A DNA stretch of 64,000 nt, from assembly GCF_050433565.1 (NCBI RefSeq), contig NZ_JBNPWZ010000006.1, positions 62,001-126,000 of the forward strand, in the 5' to 3' direction. Positions 9,416 to 17,610 of this stretch are shown here, piece by piece (the stretch's first letter is position 1; each line of letters starts with the position of its first letter). The position numbers and the translations under genes are program-made. This DNA is from Ornithinibacillus bavariensis. GTDB lineage: Bacteria > Bacillota > Bacilli > Bacillales > Amphibacillaceae. Below the pieces are notes generated by a model, which ran no database searches, was not told the origin of the DNA, and was given only the letters and a program-made list of their open reading frames with translations.

Positions 9416-10164
9416 GCTATCTCGCCCTATCACTAACATTAATTTTCGTCCTTATCCCTCTAGTCCTTTCACGGACATTAAGACTTGGGTTAGAAAAGGA
9501 TACACTTATTGCAACAGTTCGATCAATTATTCAATTATTAGCGGTTGGCTATGTCTTGCAATATGTATTTGAAGCAGACAATATCATTTTCCTTCTCCTC
9601 ATGATTTTACTAATGATTGGGGCAGCAACCCAGAATGCTCGGAAAAAAGGAGCATCCATTCGAGGAATCACCTGGAAGCTTTTCATTACATTCGTTTTTA
9701 TTGAAGCATTAACACAAAGCATCTTGCTAGGCTTTAGCATCGTGCCACCTACACCACAATATATCATCCCGATTAGTGGCATGGTAATCGGTAATTCAAT
9801 GGTTTTGGGAATACTTTTTTTAAATCGTTTTACTGCTGAGATAGAAAATCGCCAAGATGAAACCGAACTGATTCTAACCTTAGGCGGGACACCAAAACAA
9901 GCAATTCATACGCAATTAATTACATCCATTAAAGCGAGTACGATTCCAACAATTGAAAGCCAAAAAACAATCGGGCTCGTCCAGTTACCTGGGATGATGA
10001 GTGGGCAAATTATAGCAGGAGCTGATCCTGTACAAGCAGTCCAATTTCAGTTGCTTATCTTATTCATTCTATTAACGACAGCAGTTGTGACCAGTATCAT
10101 GCTAGGGTTTCTTTCCTACCCAACTTTATTTAACAAGCGAATGCAGTTTTTAAAGATCAGATAG
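9412..10164 (+). CDS. fetB: Iron-export ABC transporter permease (FetB/YbbM, UPF0014)
   Basis: 250 residues, about six or seven membrane helices. The diagnostic UPF0014 blocks are present: SGMVIGNSMVLG in the fourth helix, the coupling region ETELILTLGGTPKQAI, and GLVQLPGMMSGQIIAGADP. Start ATG overlaps fetA by four bases and has GGGG upstream within fetA, showing translational coupling. It forms the membrane channel of the FetAB exporter. Length matches the family. Confidence 0.9.
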   Translation: MSYLALSLTLIFVLIPLVLSRTLRLGLEKDTLIATVRSIIQLLAVGYVLQYVFEADNIIFLLLMILLMIGAATQNARKKGASIRGITWKLFITFVFIEALTQSILLGFSIVPPTPQYIIPISGMVIGNSMVLGILFLNRFTAEIENRQDETELILTLGGTPKQAIHTQLITSIKASTIPTIESQKTIGLVQLPGMMSGQIIAGADPVQAVQFQLLILFILLTTAVVTSIMLGFLSYPTLFNKRMQFLKIR

Positions 10165-10171
10165 TACGCTA

Positions 10172-10204
10172 TAGGGAGCCATCCATGACGAGGTTCCCTA
10201 TTTC
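10172..10204 (+). terminator. Terminator after fetAB
   Basis: TAGGGAGCC pairs with GGTTCCCTA (one G-U pair) around an 11-base loop, followed by a T-rich stretch. It starts 8 bases after the fetB stop. Confidence 0.65.
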
Positions 10205-10264
10205 TTGTGTTTCGTTACCCTTATTTATAAAATGAGATTAATACTTGGAAGGAGGTATTTTGTA

Positions 10265-11197
10265 TTGTCTAAAAAAGTACGAATTGGAAAAACAGACTTG
10301 ATTGTAAATCCAATTGGTCTTGGAGCAAATGCTATTGGTGGCCACAATTTATACCCAGGACTGGATGAAGAAGCCAATAGGAATCTTGTCAAAACCGCTA
10401 TTGCCGAAGGACTAAATTTTATTGACACAGCTTTTAGCTATGGAAACGGTCGTTCTGAAGAGTTAGTTGGTGAAGTTTTAAAAGAAATAGGAAATCGTCA
10501 CGATGTGATTATTGCAACAAAAGGTGCACAAAAATTCGTTGGGGAAGATAAGCAAATTGTTAATACCCCTGCCTTTTTGAAGGAATCCGTTGAGGCAAGT
10601 CTTAGAAGACTGCAAACAGATTATATTGACCTGTACTATATTCACTATCCCGATGAGTCTACACCAAAATATGAAGCTGTTGGTGCTTTAAAGGAATTGA
10701 AGGATGCAGGAAAAATTAGGGCAATCGGCGTATCTAACTTCTCATTAGACCAGCTTAAAGAAGCGAATCAGGATGGCTATGTGGATGTTATTCAAGGACA
10801 CTATAATTTGTTGAACCGTAAAGCAGAGCAAGAGTATTTCCCATATACTTTGCAAAACCAAATTTCATTTGTTCCATATTTTCCTTTTGCATCAGGATTA
10901 TTAGCTGGAAAATACAGCACAGAAACTACCTTCCAGGATTTCCGAGCGAATATGCCACATTTACAAGGCAAAGAATTTGAGGAAAATTTATCAAAGGTTG
11001 AAAAGCTACGTACGATTGCGAATGCAAAGCAAGTAGAGGTGTCCAACATTGTATTAGCATGGTATCTAGCTCAGGAAGCAATCGATATAGTGATCCCTGG
11101 AGCAAAAAAGCCTGAACAAGTTCTGCAAAATTTAAAGACATTAGATGTCCAGCTTTCAGCTAGTGAAATAGAAGAAATTAGCAACATATTCTCATAG
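10265..11197 (+). CDS. iolS: IolS-type aldo/keto reductase
   Basis: 310 residues from a TTG at 10265 behind AAGGAGG; the upstream ATG at 10205 has no ribosome site and would add a non-family extension. The sequence resembles B. subtilis IolS throughout: PIGLGANAIGGHNLYPGLDEE at the N-terminus, the catalytic-Tyr segment FIDTAFSYGNGRSEELVG, the Lys of ATKGAQ, the His in YIHYPDEST, and the NADPH-binding end VIPGAKKPEQV. No inositol-catabolism genes are nearby, so the name reflects ancestry only; the physiological carbonyl substrate is unknown. It stands as a single-gene unit between two terminators. Confidence 0.88.
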   Translation: MSKKVRIGKTDLIVNPIGLGANAIGGHNLYPGLDEEANRNLVKTAIAEGLNFIDTAFSYGNGRSEELVGEVLKEIGNRHDVIIATKGAQKFVGEDKQIVNTPAFLKESVEASLRRLQTDYIDLYYIHYPDESTPKYEAVGALKELKDAGKIRAIGVSNFSLDQLKEANQDGYVDVIQGHYNLLNRKAEQEYFPYTLQNQISFVPYFPFASGLLAGKYSTETTFQDFRANMPHLQGKEFEENLSKVEKLRTIANAKQVEVSNIVLAWYLAQEAIDIVIPGAKKPEQVLQNLKTLDVQLSASEIEEISNIFS

Positions 11198-11213
11198 AGG
11201 GGACTATCCCCTC
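11197..11213 (+). terminator. Terminator hairpin after iolS-like gene
   Basis: GAGGGG pairs with CCCCTC around a 5-base loop, beginning at the stop codon and followed by TTGCATCTTCT. The U-tract is short, so efficiency is uncertain. Confidence 0.6.
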
Positions 11214-11265
11214 TTGCATCTTCTCACTATAATCCTCAGAATTCCACTGATATAAGGTAGATTAT

Positions 11266-11294
11266 TTGACAAGAAAACATAAACTCCCTAAAAT
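11266..11294 (+). promoter_or_regulatory. Sigma-A promoter of the MarR gene
   Basis: TTGACA (11266-11271), a 17-base spacer and TAAAAT (11289-11294) give a near-consensus promoter reading toward the MarR gene that starts at 11368. Confidence 0.7.
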
Positions 11295-11300
11295 ATACTT

Positions 11301-11319
11301 AATTAAAAATAATTTAATT
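11301..11319. promoter_or_regulatory. Perfect 7-5-7 inverted repeat at the transcription start, candidate MarR operator
   Basis: AATTAAA, five bases, TTTAATT. It begins 7 bases after the -10 box, where a repressor would block RNA polymerase. Autoregulation by the adjacent MarR protein is inferred. Confidence 0.5.
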
Positions 11320-11367
11320 CATAATAAATTCAGCATCATTCATAAAGAAAAATAAGAAGGTGGAACC

Positions 11368-11796
11368 ATGAGCGAAAATCTTTCCTTAAAAGCATTTATC
11401 GTTCTAATGAAGGCATCAAAATCAGTACAAGAGCTTATTAAAAAAGATATTAGTAATTATGGAATGCGCACCTCTGACTTTGAAATATTGGAGGTTCTAT
11501 ATCATAAAGGAAAACTAACCGTTCGAGAAGTCTCAGAGGCCGTCCTCATCAATACGGGCTCTATCACCTATGTTATTGATAAATTAGAGAAAAAAGGACT
11601 AATTGAACGAAACAATTGTAAGGACGATAGACGTGTCGTATACATTCAGATAACTGCGGAAGGCAGGAAGTTGATGGATGATATCTTCCCACAGCATCAA
11701 AAAGTGATTGAAGCATTATTTGATGGGGTAGCCGAAGAGGATAAAAAAACGATGATTGAAGTACTAAAGACCGTTGGTCAGAAAGCTGCAAACTAA
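11368..11796 (+). CDS. MarR-family transcriptional regulator
   Basis: 142 residues, behind AAGGTGG. The winged-helix core runs from about residue 35 to 105: FEILEVLYHKGKLTVREVSEAV is the first helices, NTGSITYVIDKLEKKGLIER the recognition helix, and DDRRVVYIQITAEG the wing with its conserved DxRRxx. It resembles MhqR/YusO-type regulators and is clearly paralogous to the MarR gene at 29822-30277 (shared YHKG, SITYV-DKLE and DEIFPQH). It ends 61 bases from the convergent catE, but the catE promoter carries a different type of operator, so the target may be its own promoter or another locus. Confidence 0.9.
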   Translation: MSENLSLKAFIVLMKASKSVQELIKKDISNYGMRTSDFEILEVLYHKGKLTVREVSEAVLINTGSITYVIDKLEKKGLIERNNCKDDRRVVYIQITAEGRKLMDDIFPQHQKVIEALFDGVAEEDKKTMIEVLKTVGQKAAN

Positions 11797-11810
11797 AAGG
11801 ATTAATTACC

Positions 11811-11850
11811 AAAATAAAGATGAGGTCTAAAACTTCCTCATCTTTATTTT
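11811..11850. terminator. Bidirectional terminator between marR and catE
   Basis: A 15-base perfect stem: AAAATAAAGATGAGG pairs with CCTCATCTTTATTTT around a 10-base loop, with A-tract on one side and T-tract on the other, so it can end both convergent transcripts. Confidence 0.9.
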
Positions 11851-11857
11851 TTACAAA

Positions 11858-12721
11858 TTATTCACTAACCCTCAATTGAATCTGATTACCAGCAGGGTCT
11901 TTTACCACAGTAGAATTTCCAATCGTTTCCGTACTTACGCCTATCTCGCTAAGTCTGGCAATAATTTTTTCCTTCGTTATTTCATCTGGTAATACTAACG
12001 TAAACCACTTTAGTCCAACACTATTAGCAGCTGGAGCAGGTGCCCCTACACCATTCCAGACATTTAGCCCCAAATGATGATGATACCCACCAGTTGAAGC
12101 AAATAACGCTCCAGGATATCTTGTTACAATGTCAAACCCAAGCCCATTGACATAAAAGTTTTCTGTCTCTTCCAAATCTGCTACATGTAAATGAATATGC
12201 CCCATAACCGTATCTTTTGGTATACCATCCCAATCCTTATCACTCTCTGCTAACAGGTTGTTAGCATCTAATGCTACCGTAGCCATATCAACATGCCCAT
12301 TATTCCAGTTCCAATCCATCGATGGCTTATCGCTTGCCACCTCGATACCATTACCATCTGGGTCATCAAAATAAAGTGCCTCACTTACATAATGGTCAGA
12401 TGCGCCTAATCGAATAGATGGTCCCTCCGTTTGAATAAGATGCTTGAGGAAGTTTGCTAAGTCTGCACGTCTAGGTAGAAGAATTGCAAAATGATAAAGC
12501 CCTGTTGTTCTACCCACTTTTGCCATAATATCCTCCGGCTGTTCGAGGATTAGAAGTGGTTGTACCCCATCAGCAGAAAGGACTACCTTCCGTTCTGATT
12601 GCTCCAGAATCGCGAATCCAAAGACTCTTTGATAAAAAGCCAAGGACTTTGCAATATTTAAAACCTTTATATTCACTTCTCCGACAAATATGGTCGGTTT
12701 TTGAAAGAATCTCTTTTCCAT
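11858..12721 (-). CDS. catE: CatE-like catechol 2,3-dioxygenase (VOC extradiol dioxygenase)
   Basis: 287 residues, matching the roughly 285-residue CatE of B. subtilis. Two VOC modules are seen: residues 12-130 and about 168-285. Metal ligands of an extradiol dioxygenase are visible: His in TGLYHFAILLP, Glu in DPDGNGIEV of the first module, and His in GHIHLHVADL with YHHHLGLNVW in the second. CatE opens the catechol ring at the 2,3 bond with iron and oxygen, detoxifying catechols and quinones. The gene stands alone; the catD partner found beside it in B. subtilis is absent. Its promoter carries a YodB-type operator. Confidence 0.85.
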   Translation of the reverse strand: MEKRFFQKPTIFVGEVNIKVLNIAKSLAFYQRVFGFAILEQSERKVVLSADGVQPLLILEQPEDIMAKVGRTTGLYHFAILLPRRADLANFLKHLIQTEGPSIRLGASDHYVSEALYFDDPDGNGIEVASDKPSMDWNWNNGHVDMATVALDANNLLAESDKDWDGIPKDTVMGHIHLHVADLEETENFYVNGLGFDIVTRYPGALFASTGGYHHHLGLNVWNGVGAPAPAANSVGLKWFTLVLPDEITKEKIIARLSEIGVSTETIGNSTVVKDPAGNQIQLRVSE

Positions 12722-12761
12722 AAGCAGATACTCCCTTCAAAAAAGTAACTATTATCCACTA

Positions 12762-12804
12762 ACTTACTAATTGTAAGTATAGTTTTAATTTAAGGCTCTG
12801 TCAA
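12762..12804 (-). promoter_or_regulatory. catE promoter with overlapping YodB-like operator
   Basis: On the minus strand TTGACA (12804-12799), a 17-base spacer and TATACT (12781-12776) form a consensus promoter. The -10 box is overlapped by TACT-N7-AGTA (12765-12779), part of the longer palindrome ACTTAC-N5-GTAAGT (12762-12778). From memory, TACT-N7-AGTA is the reported binding pattern of the quinone sensor YodB, which with CatR controls catDE in B. subtilis. Confidence 0.65.
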
Positions 12805-12914
12805 GTAGTTATCCTCCTTTAAATCTTACACTAGTCTAATTTAAAGGCATTCTAGATTAAAATACATCTTTCTATTTTTAACAATTTGTACTATACTAGA
12901 TAAGTTCTAGCAAG

Positions 12915-12955
12915 ACGTGGTTCGAAACCATCCCACGTAAAAAAACTAAGGGAGA
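12915..12955 (+). promoter_or_regulatory. preQ1-type (class I) riboswitch upstream of queT
   Basis: ACGTGG (12915-12920) pairs with CCACGT (12933-12938); the loop begins TTC and ends with the CCC run. The 3' tail is A-rich and ends AAAAAAACTAAGGGAG, the hallmark of preQ1-I aptamers, whose tail folds back as a pseudoknot. The ribosome site GGGAGAG is contained in that tail 6-10 bases before the queT ATG, so control would be at translation initiation. A -10-like TATACT at 12892-12897 places the transcript start just upstream. The loop bases differ from the B. subtilis queC type, so the pseudoknot pairing is not proven. Confidence 0.75.
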
Positions 12956-12962
12956 GATTAAT

Positions 12963-13448
12963 ATGAAAGCAAAGACACTCGTTGTCAATGCACTAGTAGC
13001 TGCTCTTTATATTGCAGTAACCGCACTAGTTGCACCATTCGGATTTACGAATATTCAATTTCGTATTTCTGAAATATTTAACCATCTTATTGTTTTCAAT
13101 AAGAAATACTTTTTTGGAATTGTAGTTGGAGTATTCTTAGCCAATCTGTTAATGTCGCCATCCAAGCTAGACTTACTATTTGGTGTGGGACATTCCGCAA
13201 TATCACTAGGGATCGTCATACTAATTTCCAAGTTTGTAAAGAATGAATGGGCATTATTAATAACAAACACTATCGTTTTTACATTTAATATGTTCATCAT
13301 CGCATGGGAATTAAAAATCCTCGAACCGATTACACCATTTTTACCTACTTGGCTGACTTTGGCGGCTAGTGAATTAATAGTCTTGGCAATCGGTATTCCG
13401 ATTATGTATGCATTAAATAAATCTATTAAATTCCATAAGATGATATAA
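12963..13448 (+). CDS. queT: QueT-family queuosine precursor transporter
   Basis: 161 residues, five or so membrane helices. The conserved QueT block GFTNIQFRISEIFNHLIVFN lies at residues 28-47, with NxxFRxSE expected to face the substrate. It is thought to be the S-component of an ECF-type importer for preQ1 or a related queuosine precursor. The upstream preQ1-type riboswitch supports the assignment: precursor excess would mask its ribosome site. No ECF energising module is nearby, as usual for group II ECF systems. Confidence 0.9.
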   Translation: MKAKTLVVNALVAALYIAVTALVAPFGFTNIQFRISEIFNHLIVFNKKYFFGIVVGVFLANLLMSPSKLDLLFGVGHSAISLGIVILISKFVKNEWALLITNTIVFTFNMFIIAWELKILEPITPFLPTWLTLAASELIVLAIGIPIMYALNKSIKFHKMI

Positions 13449-13494
13449 AAAAATCCTTCACAGATCTCTTAAACGGGACCTGCGAAGGATTTTT
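13449..13494. terminator. Bidirectional terminator between queT and plsC
   Basis: AAAAATCCTTC pairs with GAAGGATTTTT, closing a long internal loop that can pair further (CAG with CTG). A- and T-tracts on both sides suit both convergent genes; it overlaps the plsC stop codon. Confidence 0.8.
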
Positions 13495-14080
13495 ATTGTA
13501 TTTTTTCCTGTAACAAATTCATTTCCTTATCTAACTCTTCCATTAGAACATCCATGGCTTCCTTTTTGGATATTCCCTCAGGTAAATAAATTGGTTCTCC
13601 ATAAATAAGTCTAGGCTTAATACGCTTAAATAAATCTTTAAAATTATTTGGGCCGACATATGCTGCTGGAACAATCGGCACATCTGCATGTACCGCAATG
13701 GTTACCGCACCACGTTTAAGTGGAGCACCTTCACTGGAACGTGTTCCACTAGGAAAAATCCCAACAACCTTCCCCTCTTTCAGTAGCTTTCGAGGTGTCT
13801 TGATTGCACTTGGTCCAGGATTTTCACGATCAACTGGAAAGGCATGTAAGCTCTCCATTAACCATTTCGTGAACTTCGACTGAAATAATTCCTTTTTTGC
13901 CATATAATGAATTTGTGTTGGCATCGTCGCAATTCCTAACCATAAGATATCAACAAAGCCTGTGTGAGTACATGCAATAACATAACTGCCGGATTTTGGC
14001 AGATTGTCTTTTTGATAAACTTTTATCCTTCCAAAAAGGCTAAGAAACGCCTTTACCACATTGGCTGCTAATTTATACAT
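13493..14080 (-). CDS. plsC: 1-acyl-sn-glycerol-3-phosphate acyltransferase
   Basis: 195 residues, usual for Bacillus PlsC. It shows the four acyltransferase blocks: HTGFVD (the catalytic His-X4-Asp), block II around KELFQSKFTKW, block III FPSGTRSSEGAPLKRG, and block IV VPIVPAAYVG. It transfers an acyl group to lysophosphatidate to make phosphatidic acid at the membrane, using acyl-ACP or acyl-CoA. A short hydrophobic N-terminus may anchor it. The gene is monocistronic. Confidence in function is high; other lysophospholipid acyltransferases of this fold cannot be fully excluded. Confidence 0.9.
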   Translation of the reverse strand: MYKLAANVVKAFLSLFGRIKVYQKDNLPKSGSYVIACTHTGFVDILWLGIATMPTQIHYMAKKELFQSKFTKWLMESLHAFPVDRENPGPSAIKTPRKLLKEGKVVGIFPSGTRSSEGAPLKRGAVTIAVHADVPIVPAAYVGPNNFKDLFKRIKPRLIYGEPIYLPEGISKKEAMDVLMEELDKEMNLLQEKIQ

Positions 14081-14169
14081 GTTTCTCTCCTCTATTCTTT
14101 CTCATGCTTACCTTTATTTTACCACAAACTAATAATACCTGGTACTAAATTAGTACCCGAACAAAAATA

Positions 14170-15216
14170 TTATTTTGCTATGTCCATTACTTCTTCTTCA
14201 GCAAGAATGTCCATAATTTTAAAATTGATAGCTTCCCTAACCTCGAGATATTTTCCCCAATCTGTCGTCTTTGTAAAGAAATAAATCAAGATATCAAAAC
14301 CATTGTCCATGTAATTCTCTAGATTGACCTGAATCGTTTCAGGGTGCACTTCATTGCTTTCTTGTAATAGGGAACGAATACGCTCCAATACACGTTCAAT
14401 TTTTTCTCGTGGAGTATCATACTTAATCCTTAAGTAAAAGGATACTTGTCTCTTCCCCATTTTGCTCCAGTTTGTAATGGCCTCATTTGCCAGTGTATTA
14501 TTGGGAAGCGTTACAAGAGCCTGGGCAGCAGTTCGAATCTTTGTACTACGGAAGGTAATATCTTCTACTTTTCCCTCGACACTTGGTGTCCGAATCCAAT
14601 CACCAATTGTAAATGGTTTTTCCGAAATAATGACAATTCCTCCGACAACATTTGCTAATGCATCCTTTGCGGCTAACGATACAGCTAATCCACCCAGACC
14701 CAGACCTGCTACTAAGCCATCAATTTTATAATTAAACTCAGCTAATATAACACTAATACTTATAGCAATAATAACTACTTGTAATGCCTTTGACAGAAAC
14801 GGAATCAGGATCTCATCAATATTTATCGTTGTCCTTTCATTTATATTACGAAATAAATTGGACGAGGTGGATGATAAGCGGACAAGGCCCCATGTCAGCA
14901 AAATAATCATTATTATCTTAATAGCAGTCCGAAATGCTTCATTGTCCTCATTTAAATACGGATAATAGGCAACTGCCGCATAGATCCCGAGAATAACAAA
15001 CACCCACTGAACCGGCCGTTCAAATGAGCGTAAAATATTTGTCAGAAGACTGCTGTTAGAACGACTGACAAATTGCTTTAAAATAGCAAAAATATATTTG
15101 GTAAAAATTTTGCGAAACAAAAGGAATAATAAAAAGATACCTATAGCAATTCCTAAATCAATTAAATTCCATGGTGTTAAAAATGCATTCCAAAACTCAT
15201 TCCAATTCCCATTCAT
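14170..15216 (-). CDS. MscS-family mechanosensitive channel
   Basis: 348 residues. Three or four N-terminal membrane helices are followed by the Gly/Ala-rich pore helix GLVAGLGLGGLAVSLAAKDALANVVGG, then the beta domain beginning ISEKPFTIGDWIRTPSVEGKVEDITFRSTKIRT. That is the classical MscS signature. The cytosolic domain ends DILAEEEVMDIAK. Such channels open on hypo-osmotic shock and release solutes. The length is longer than E. coli MscS (about 286) and close to Bacillus YhdY/YkuT-type proteins. It stands as a single gene. Confidence 0.92.
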   Translation of the reverse strand: MNGNWNEFWNAFLTPWNLIDLGIAIGIFLLFLLFRKIFTKYIFAILKQFVSRSNSSLLTNILRSFERPVQWVFVILGIYAAVAYYPYLNEDNEAFRTAIKIIMIILLTWGLVRLSSTSSNLFRNINERTTINIDEILIPFLSKALQVVIIAISISVILAEFNYKIDGLVAGLGLGGLAVSLAAKDALANVVGGIVIISEKPFTIGDWIRTPSVEGKVEDITFRSTKIRTAAQALVTLPNNTLANEAITNWSKMGKRQVSFYLRIKYDTPREKIERVLERIRSLLQESNEVHPETIQVNLENYMDNGFDILIYFFTKTTDWGKYLEVREAINFKIMDILAEEEVMDIAK

Positions 15217-15288
15217 AGAACCCGAATATCCTCCTAAAAAAAAGTAAGTTTATCATACCATATTACTGCAAGCTTTCGCATTTAAGCA

Positions 15289-15738
15289 TTAGTCTAAGTC
15301 ACGGATAAAGGTAATTAGACGTCCCGCTTCCTGAAATCCTAGGCTGATATGGAATGGATAACTATCCTTATTATCAATCTCCATATCTGAACCTACCTGC
15401 TTACATCCATGTTCAACTAACCACTTTTTCCCTTCATGAAAAAGTTTCGTAGATATTCCCCTTCTCCTATATGATGGGCTAACGTATACTCCTTCAATGT
15501 ATCCTGTTGGACTTGAATCTGCTCCCTCTACATATTCTGTTCGGATAGATAAATGCATAAATGCCACTGCTTCACCATCAACTACATACAATAGAAATCT
15601 ATCTTTATCGGTTTGTAGCATTTCCTCAAATTCTTGTTTAAATTCCATAAAATCATGTCCTGGCCATAATTCCATGGCTAATTTCGTAAGGCCATCCAGT
15701 TGCTTCTTTCCAGCTACTAAAATTTCTCCCAATGACAA
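15289..15738 (-). CDS. AAC(6')-like GNAT acetyltransferase
   Basis: 149 residues with the compact aminoglycoside 6'-N-acetyltransferase layout. IRTEYVEGADSSPTGYIEGVYV matches the RFEYVNGTETSPVGFLEGIYV segment of AAC(6') enzymes, and RRRGISTKLFHEGKKW is the acetyl-CoA loop. DMEIDNKDSYPFHISLGFQEAGR is also the family ending. Chromosomal homologues occur in many Bacilli and may or may not give resistance; the sequence alone cannot tell. The start is ATG at 15738; its ribosome site is weak (AAGGTTG). Confidence 0.85.
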   Translation of the reverse strand: MSLGEILVAGKKQLDGLTKLAMELWPGHDFMEFKQEFEEMLQTDKDRFLLYVVDGEAVAFMHLSIRTEYVEGADSSPTGYIEGVYVSPSYRRRGISTKLFHEGKKWLVEHGCKQVGSDMEIDNKDSYPFHISLGFQEAGRLITFIRDLD

Positions 15739-15915
15739 CTCAACCTTCCTCGTAAACTTTATAATAACTACTGTTAATCTTAGAATATCTTTTCAATTTA
15801 AGGGTTTCAACGTTTTTTTCCTAATCGAAAAACAACTTCCATTTTTAGGTTTATTTCGATAGGTTCTGGCAAACATAGATACTGTGAAGAATGACGATGA
15901 AAAGGAGCCAGGCAA

Positions 15916-17541
15916 ATGGATAACAATCCTTCAAACGAGAATCACCAAACAAATATTGAAAAGGAAGATACCCTTACCACTAGGCAAGGCCATCCTGTTA
16001 CCAATAACCAAAACATACGAACTGTTGGTAACCGTGGACCGGCTACATTAGAAAACTATGACTTTATCGAGAAGATCAGTCACTTTGACCGCGAGAAGGT
16101 TCCCGAGCGTATTGTTCATGCCCGAGGTGCTGGAGCACATGGTTATTTTGAAACATATGGCACAGTTGGGGATGAGCCAGTTTCTAAATACACAAGGGCA
16201 AAGGTATTTAATGGAAAAGGAAAGCGAACCCCAGTTTTTGCACGTTTTTCAACTGTCGTAGGTGGGCTTGATTCGCCTGAGACAGCACGTGACCCACGCG
16301 GATTTGCAATTAAGTTTTATACCGAAGATGGAAACTGGGATTTAGTTGGCAACAATCTTAAAATCTTTTTCATCCGTGATGCTATGAAATTCCCGGACAT
16401 GATCCATGCCTTTCGTGCCGACCCAGTTACCAATATGCAAGATCCTGAAAGGTTCTTTGATTTCTGTGCCAACTCGCCTGAATCCTTTCATATGGTTACC
16501 TTTGTCTATTCCCCATGGGGAATTCCGGCAAACTATCGTATGATGCAAGGGTCAGGGGTTAACACCTATAAATGGGTTAATCAGGAAGGGAAGGCTGTCC
16601 TTGTGAAGTATCACTGGGAACCGAAACAAGGCATAAAGAACCTAACGGTTAAGGAAGCTGCCGAAATTCAAGCAAAAAGCGTTAATCATGCAACACAAGA
16701 TTTATATGAAGCAATTGAACGTGGTGACTTTCCAGAATGGGAACTCTTCGTACAGATCATGGAGGATGGGCCACATCCAGAGCTAGACTTTGATCCACTT
16801 GATGATACGAAGCTATGGCCAGAAGATCAATTCCCATGGCTACCCGTAGGAAAAATGGTGTTGAATAAAAACCCAGAGAACTATTTTATGGAGGTTGAAC
16901 AAGCAGCCTTTGGTACGGGTGTCCTTGTAGATGGACTGGATTTTTCCGATGACAAAATGCTACAAGGAAGGACATTTTCCTATTCTGATACACAGCGTTA
17001 TCGAGTAGGGGCTAATTATTTACAGCTGCCAATTAATGCAGCAAAAAAACGTGTTGCAACAAATCAAGAAGGCGGACAGCTTCGGCACTATAATGATAAA
17101 GCACCTGGTCAAAATCCGCATGTAAACTACGAGCCTTCTATCCTCGGTGGTTTAACGGAAGCCGAGCAAGTTGGAAAGGAATATACGCCAAAAGTAGAAG
17201 GAAATCTCGTTCGCGAATCGATTGACCGAAATGATAATACGAAGCAAGCTGGTGAAACATATCGCCGCTTCGAACAATGGGAAAAGGATGAACTCATTAA
17301 CAATCTAGTCAATGATTTATCCATTTGCGATAAACGTATTCAAGACAAAATGATTGCTCTTGCAGAAGAAGCTGATGAGGAATATGGTCGACGCCTTCGC
17401 GAAGGAATTGCTGCTAAAGTAAAGGAAATGGGTAATACGAATATGGAAGCAGGAGAAGAATTCCACCCGCTTGGTGCTAAAGATGCCCCGGAAGCAGTCG
17501 ATGATGCCATTAGAAAAGGACGGGAAGCCGATCCTTATTGA
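15916..17541 (+). CDS. Monofunctional haem catalase
   Basis: 541 residues, behind AAAAGGAG. The distal-His motif VHARGAGAHGYF (about residue 68-79), the distal Asn in LVGNNLKIFFIRD, and the proximal-Tyr motif GRTFSYSDTQRYR (about residue 355) are all intact, so it should dismutate hydrogen peroxide. A polar N-terminal extension of about 25 residues and a C-terminal extension beyond residue 490 make it longer than KatA (483) and close to KatX (547). Which paralogue it replaces is not clear. A strong hairpin follows the stop. Confidence 0.95.
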   Translation: MDNNPSNENHQTNIEKEDTLTTRQGHPVTNNQNIRTVGNRGPATLENYDFIEKISHFDREKVPERIVHARGAGAHGYFETYGTVGDEPVSKYTRAKVFNGKGKRTPVFARFSTVVGGLDSPETARDPRGFAIKFYTEDGNWDLVGNNLKIFFIRDAMKFPDMIHAFRADPVTNMQDPERFFDFCANSPESFHMVTFVYSPWGIPANYRMMQGSGVNTYKWVNQEGKAVLVKYHWEPKQGIKNLTVKEAAEIQAKSVNHATQDLYEAIERGDFPEWELFVQIMEDGPHPELDFDPLDDTKLWPEDQFPWLPVGKMVLNKNPENYFMEVEQAAFGTGVLVDGLDFSDDKMLQGRTFSYSDTQRYRVGANYLQLPINAAKKRVATNQEGGQLRHYNDKAPGQNPHVNYEPSILGGLTEAEQVGKEYTPKVEGNLVRESIDRNDNTKQAGETYRRFEQWEKDELINNLVNDLSICDKRIQDKMIALAEEADEEYGRRLREGIAAKVKEMGNTNMEAGEEFHPLGAKDAPEAVDDAIRKGREADPY

Positions 17542-17550
17542 TATTGTGGA

Positions 17551-17584
17551 GAGGTACCAGTTTGATTGGTACCTCTTCTTTTTG
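17551..17584 (+). terminator. Terminator of the catalase gene
   Basis: GAGGTACCA pairs perfectly with TGGTACCTC around a 7-base loop, followed by TTCTTTTTG. Confidence 0.9.
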
Positions 17585-17610
17585 AGAAGAAAAAGTTATA
17601 TTTAGTGAAA

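Noticed and set aside
15758..15772. PerR box (TTATAAT followed by ACTACTG) between the AAC(6')-like gene and the catalase
   Set aside because: Only the left half-site is good, and it lies next to the acetyltransferase start, about 150 bases from the catalase.
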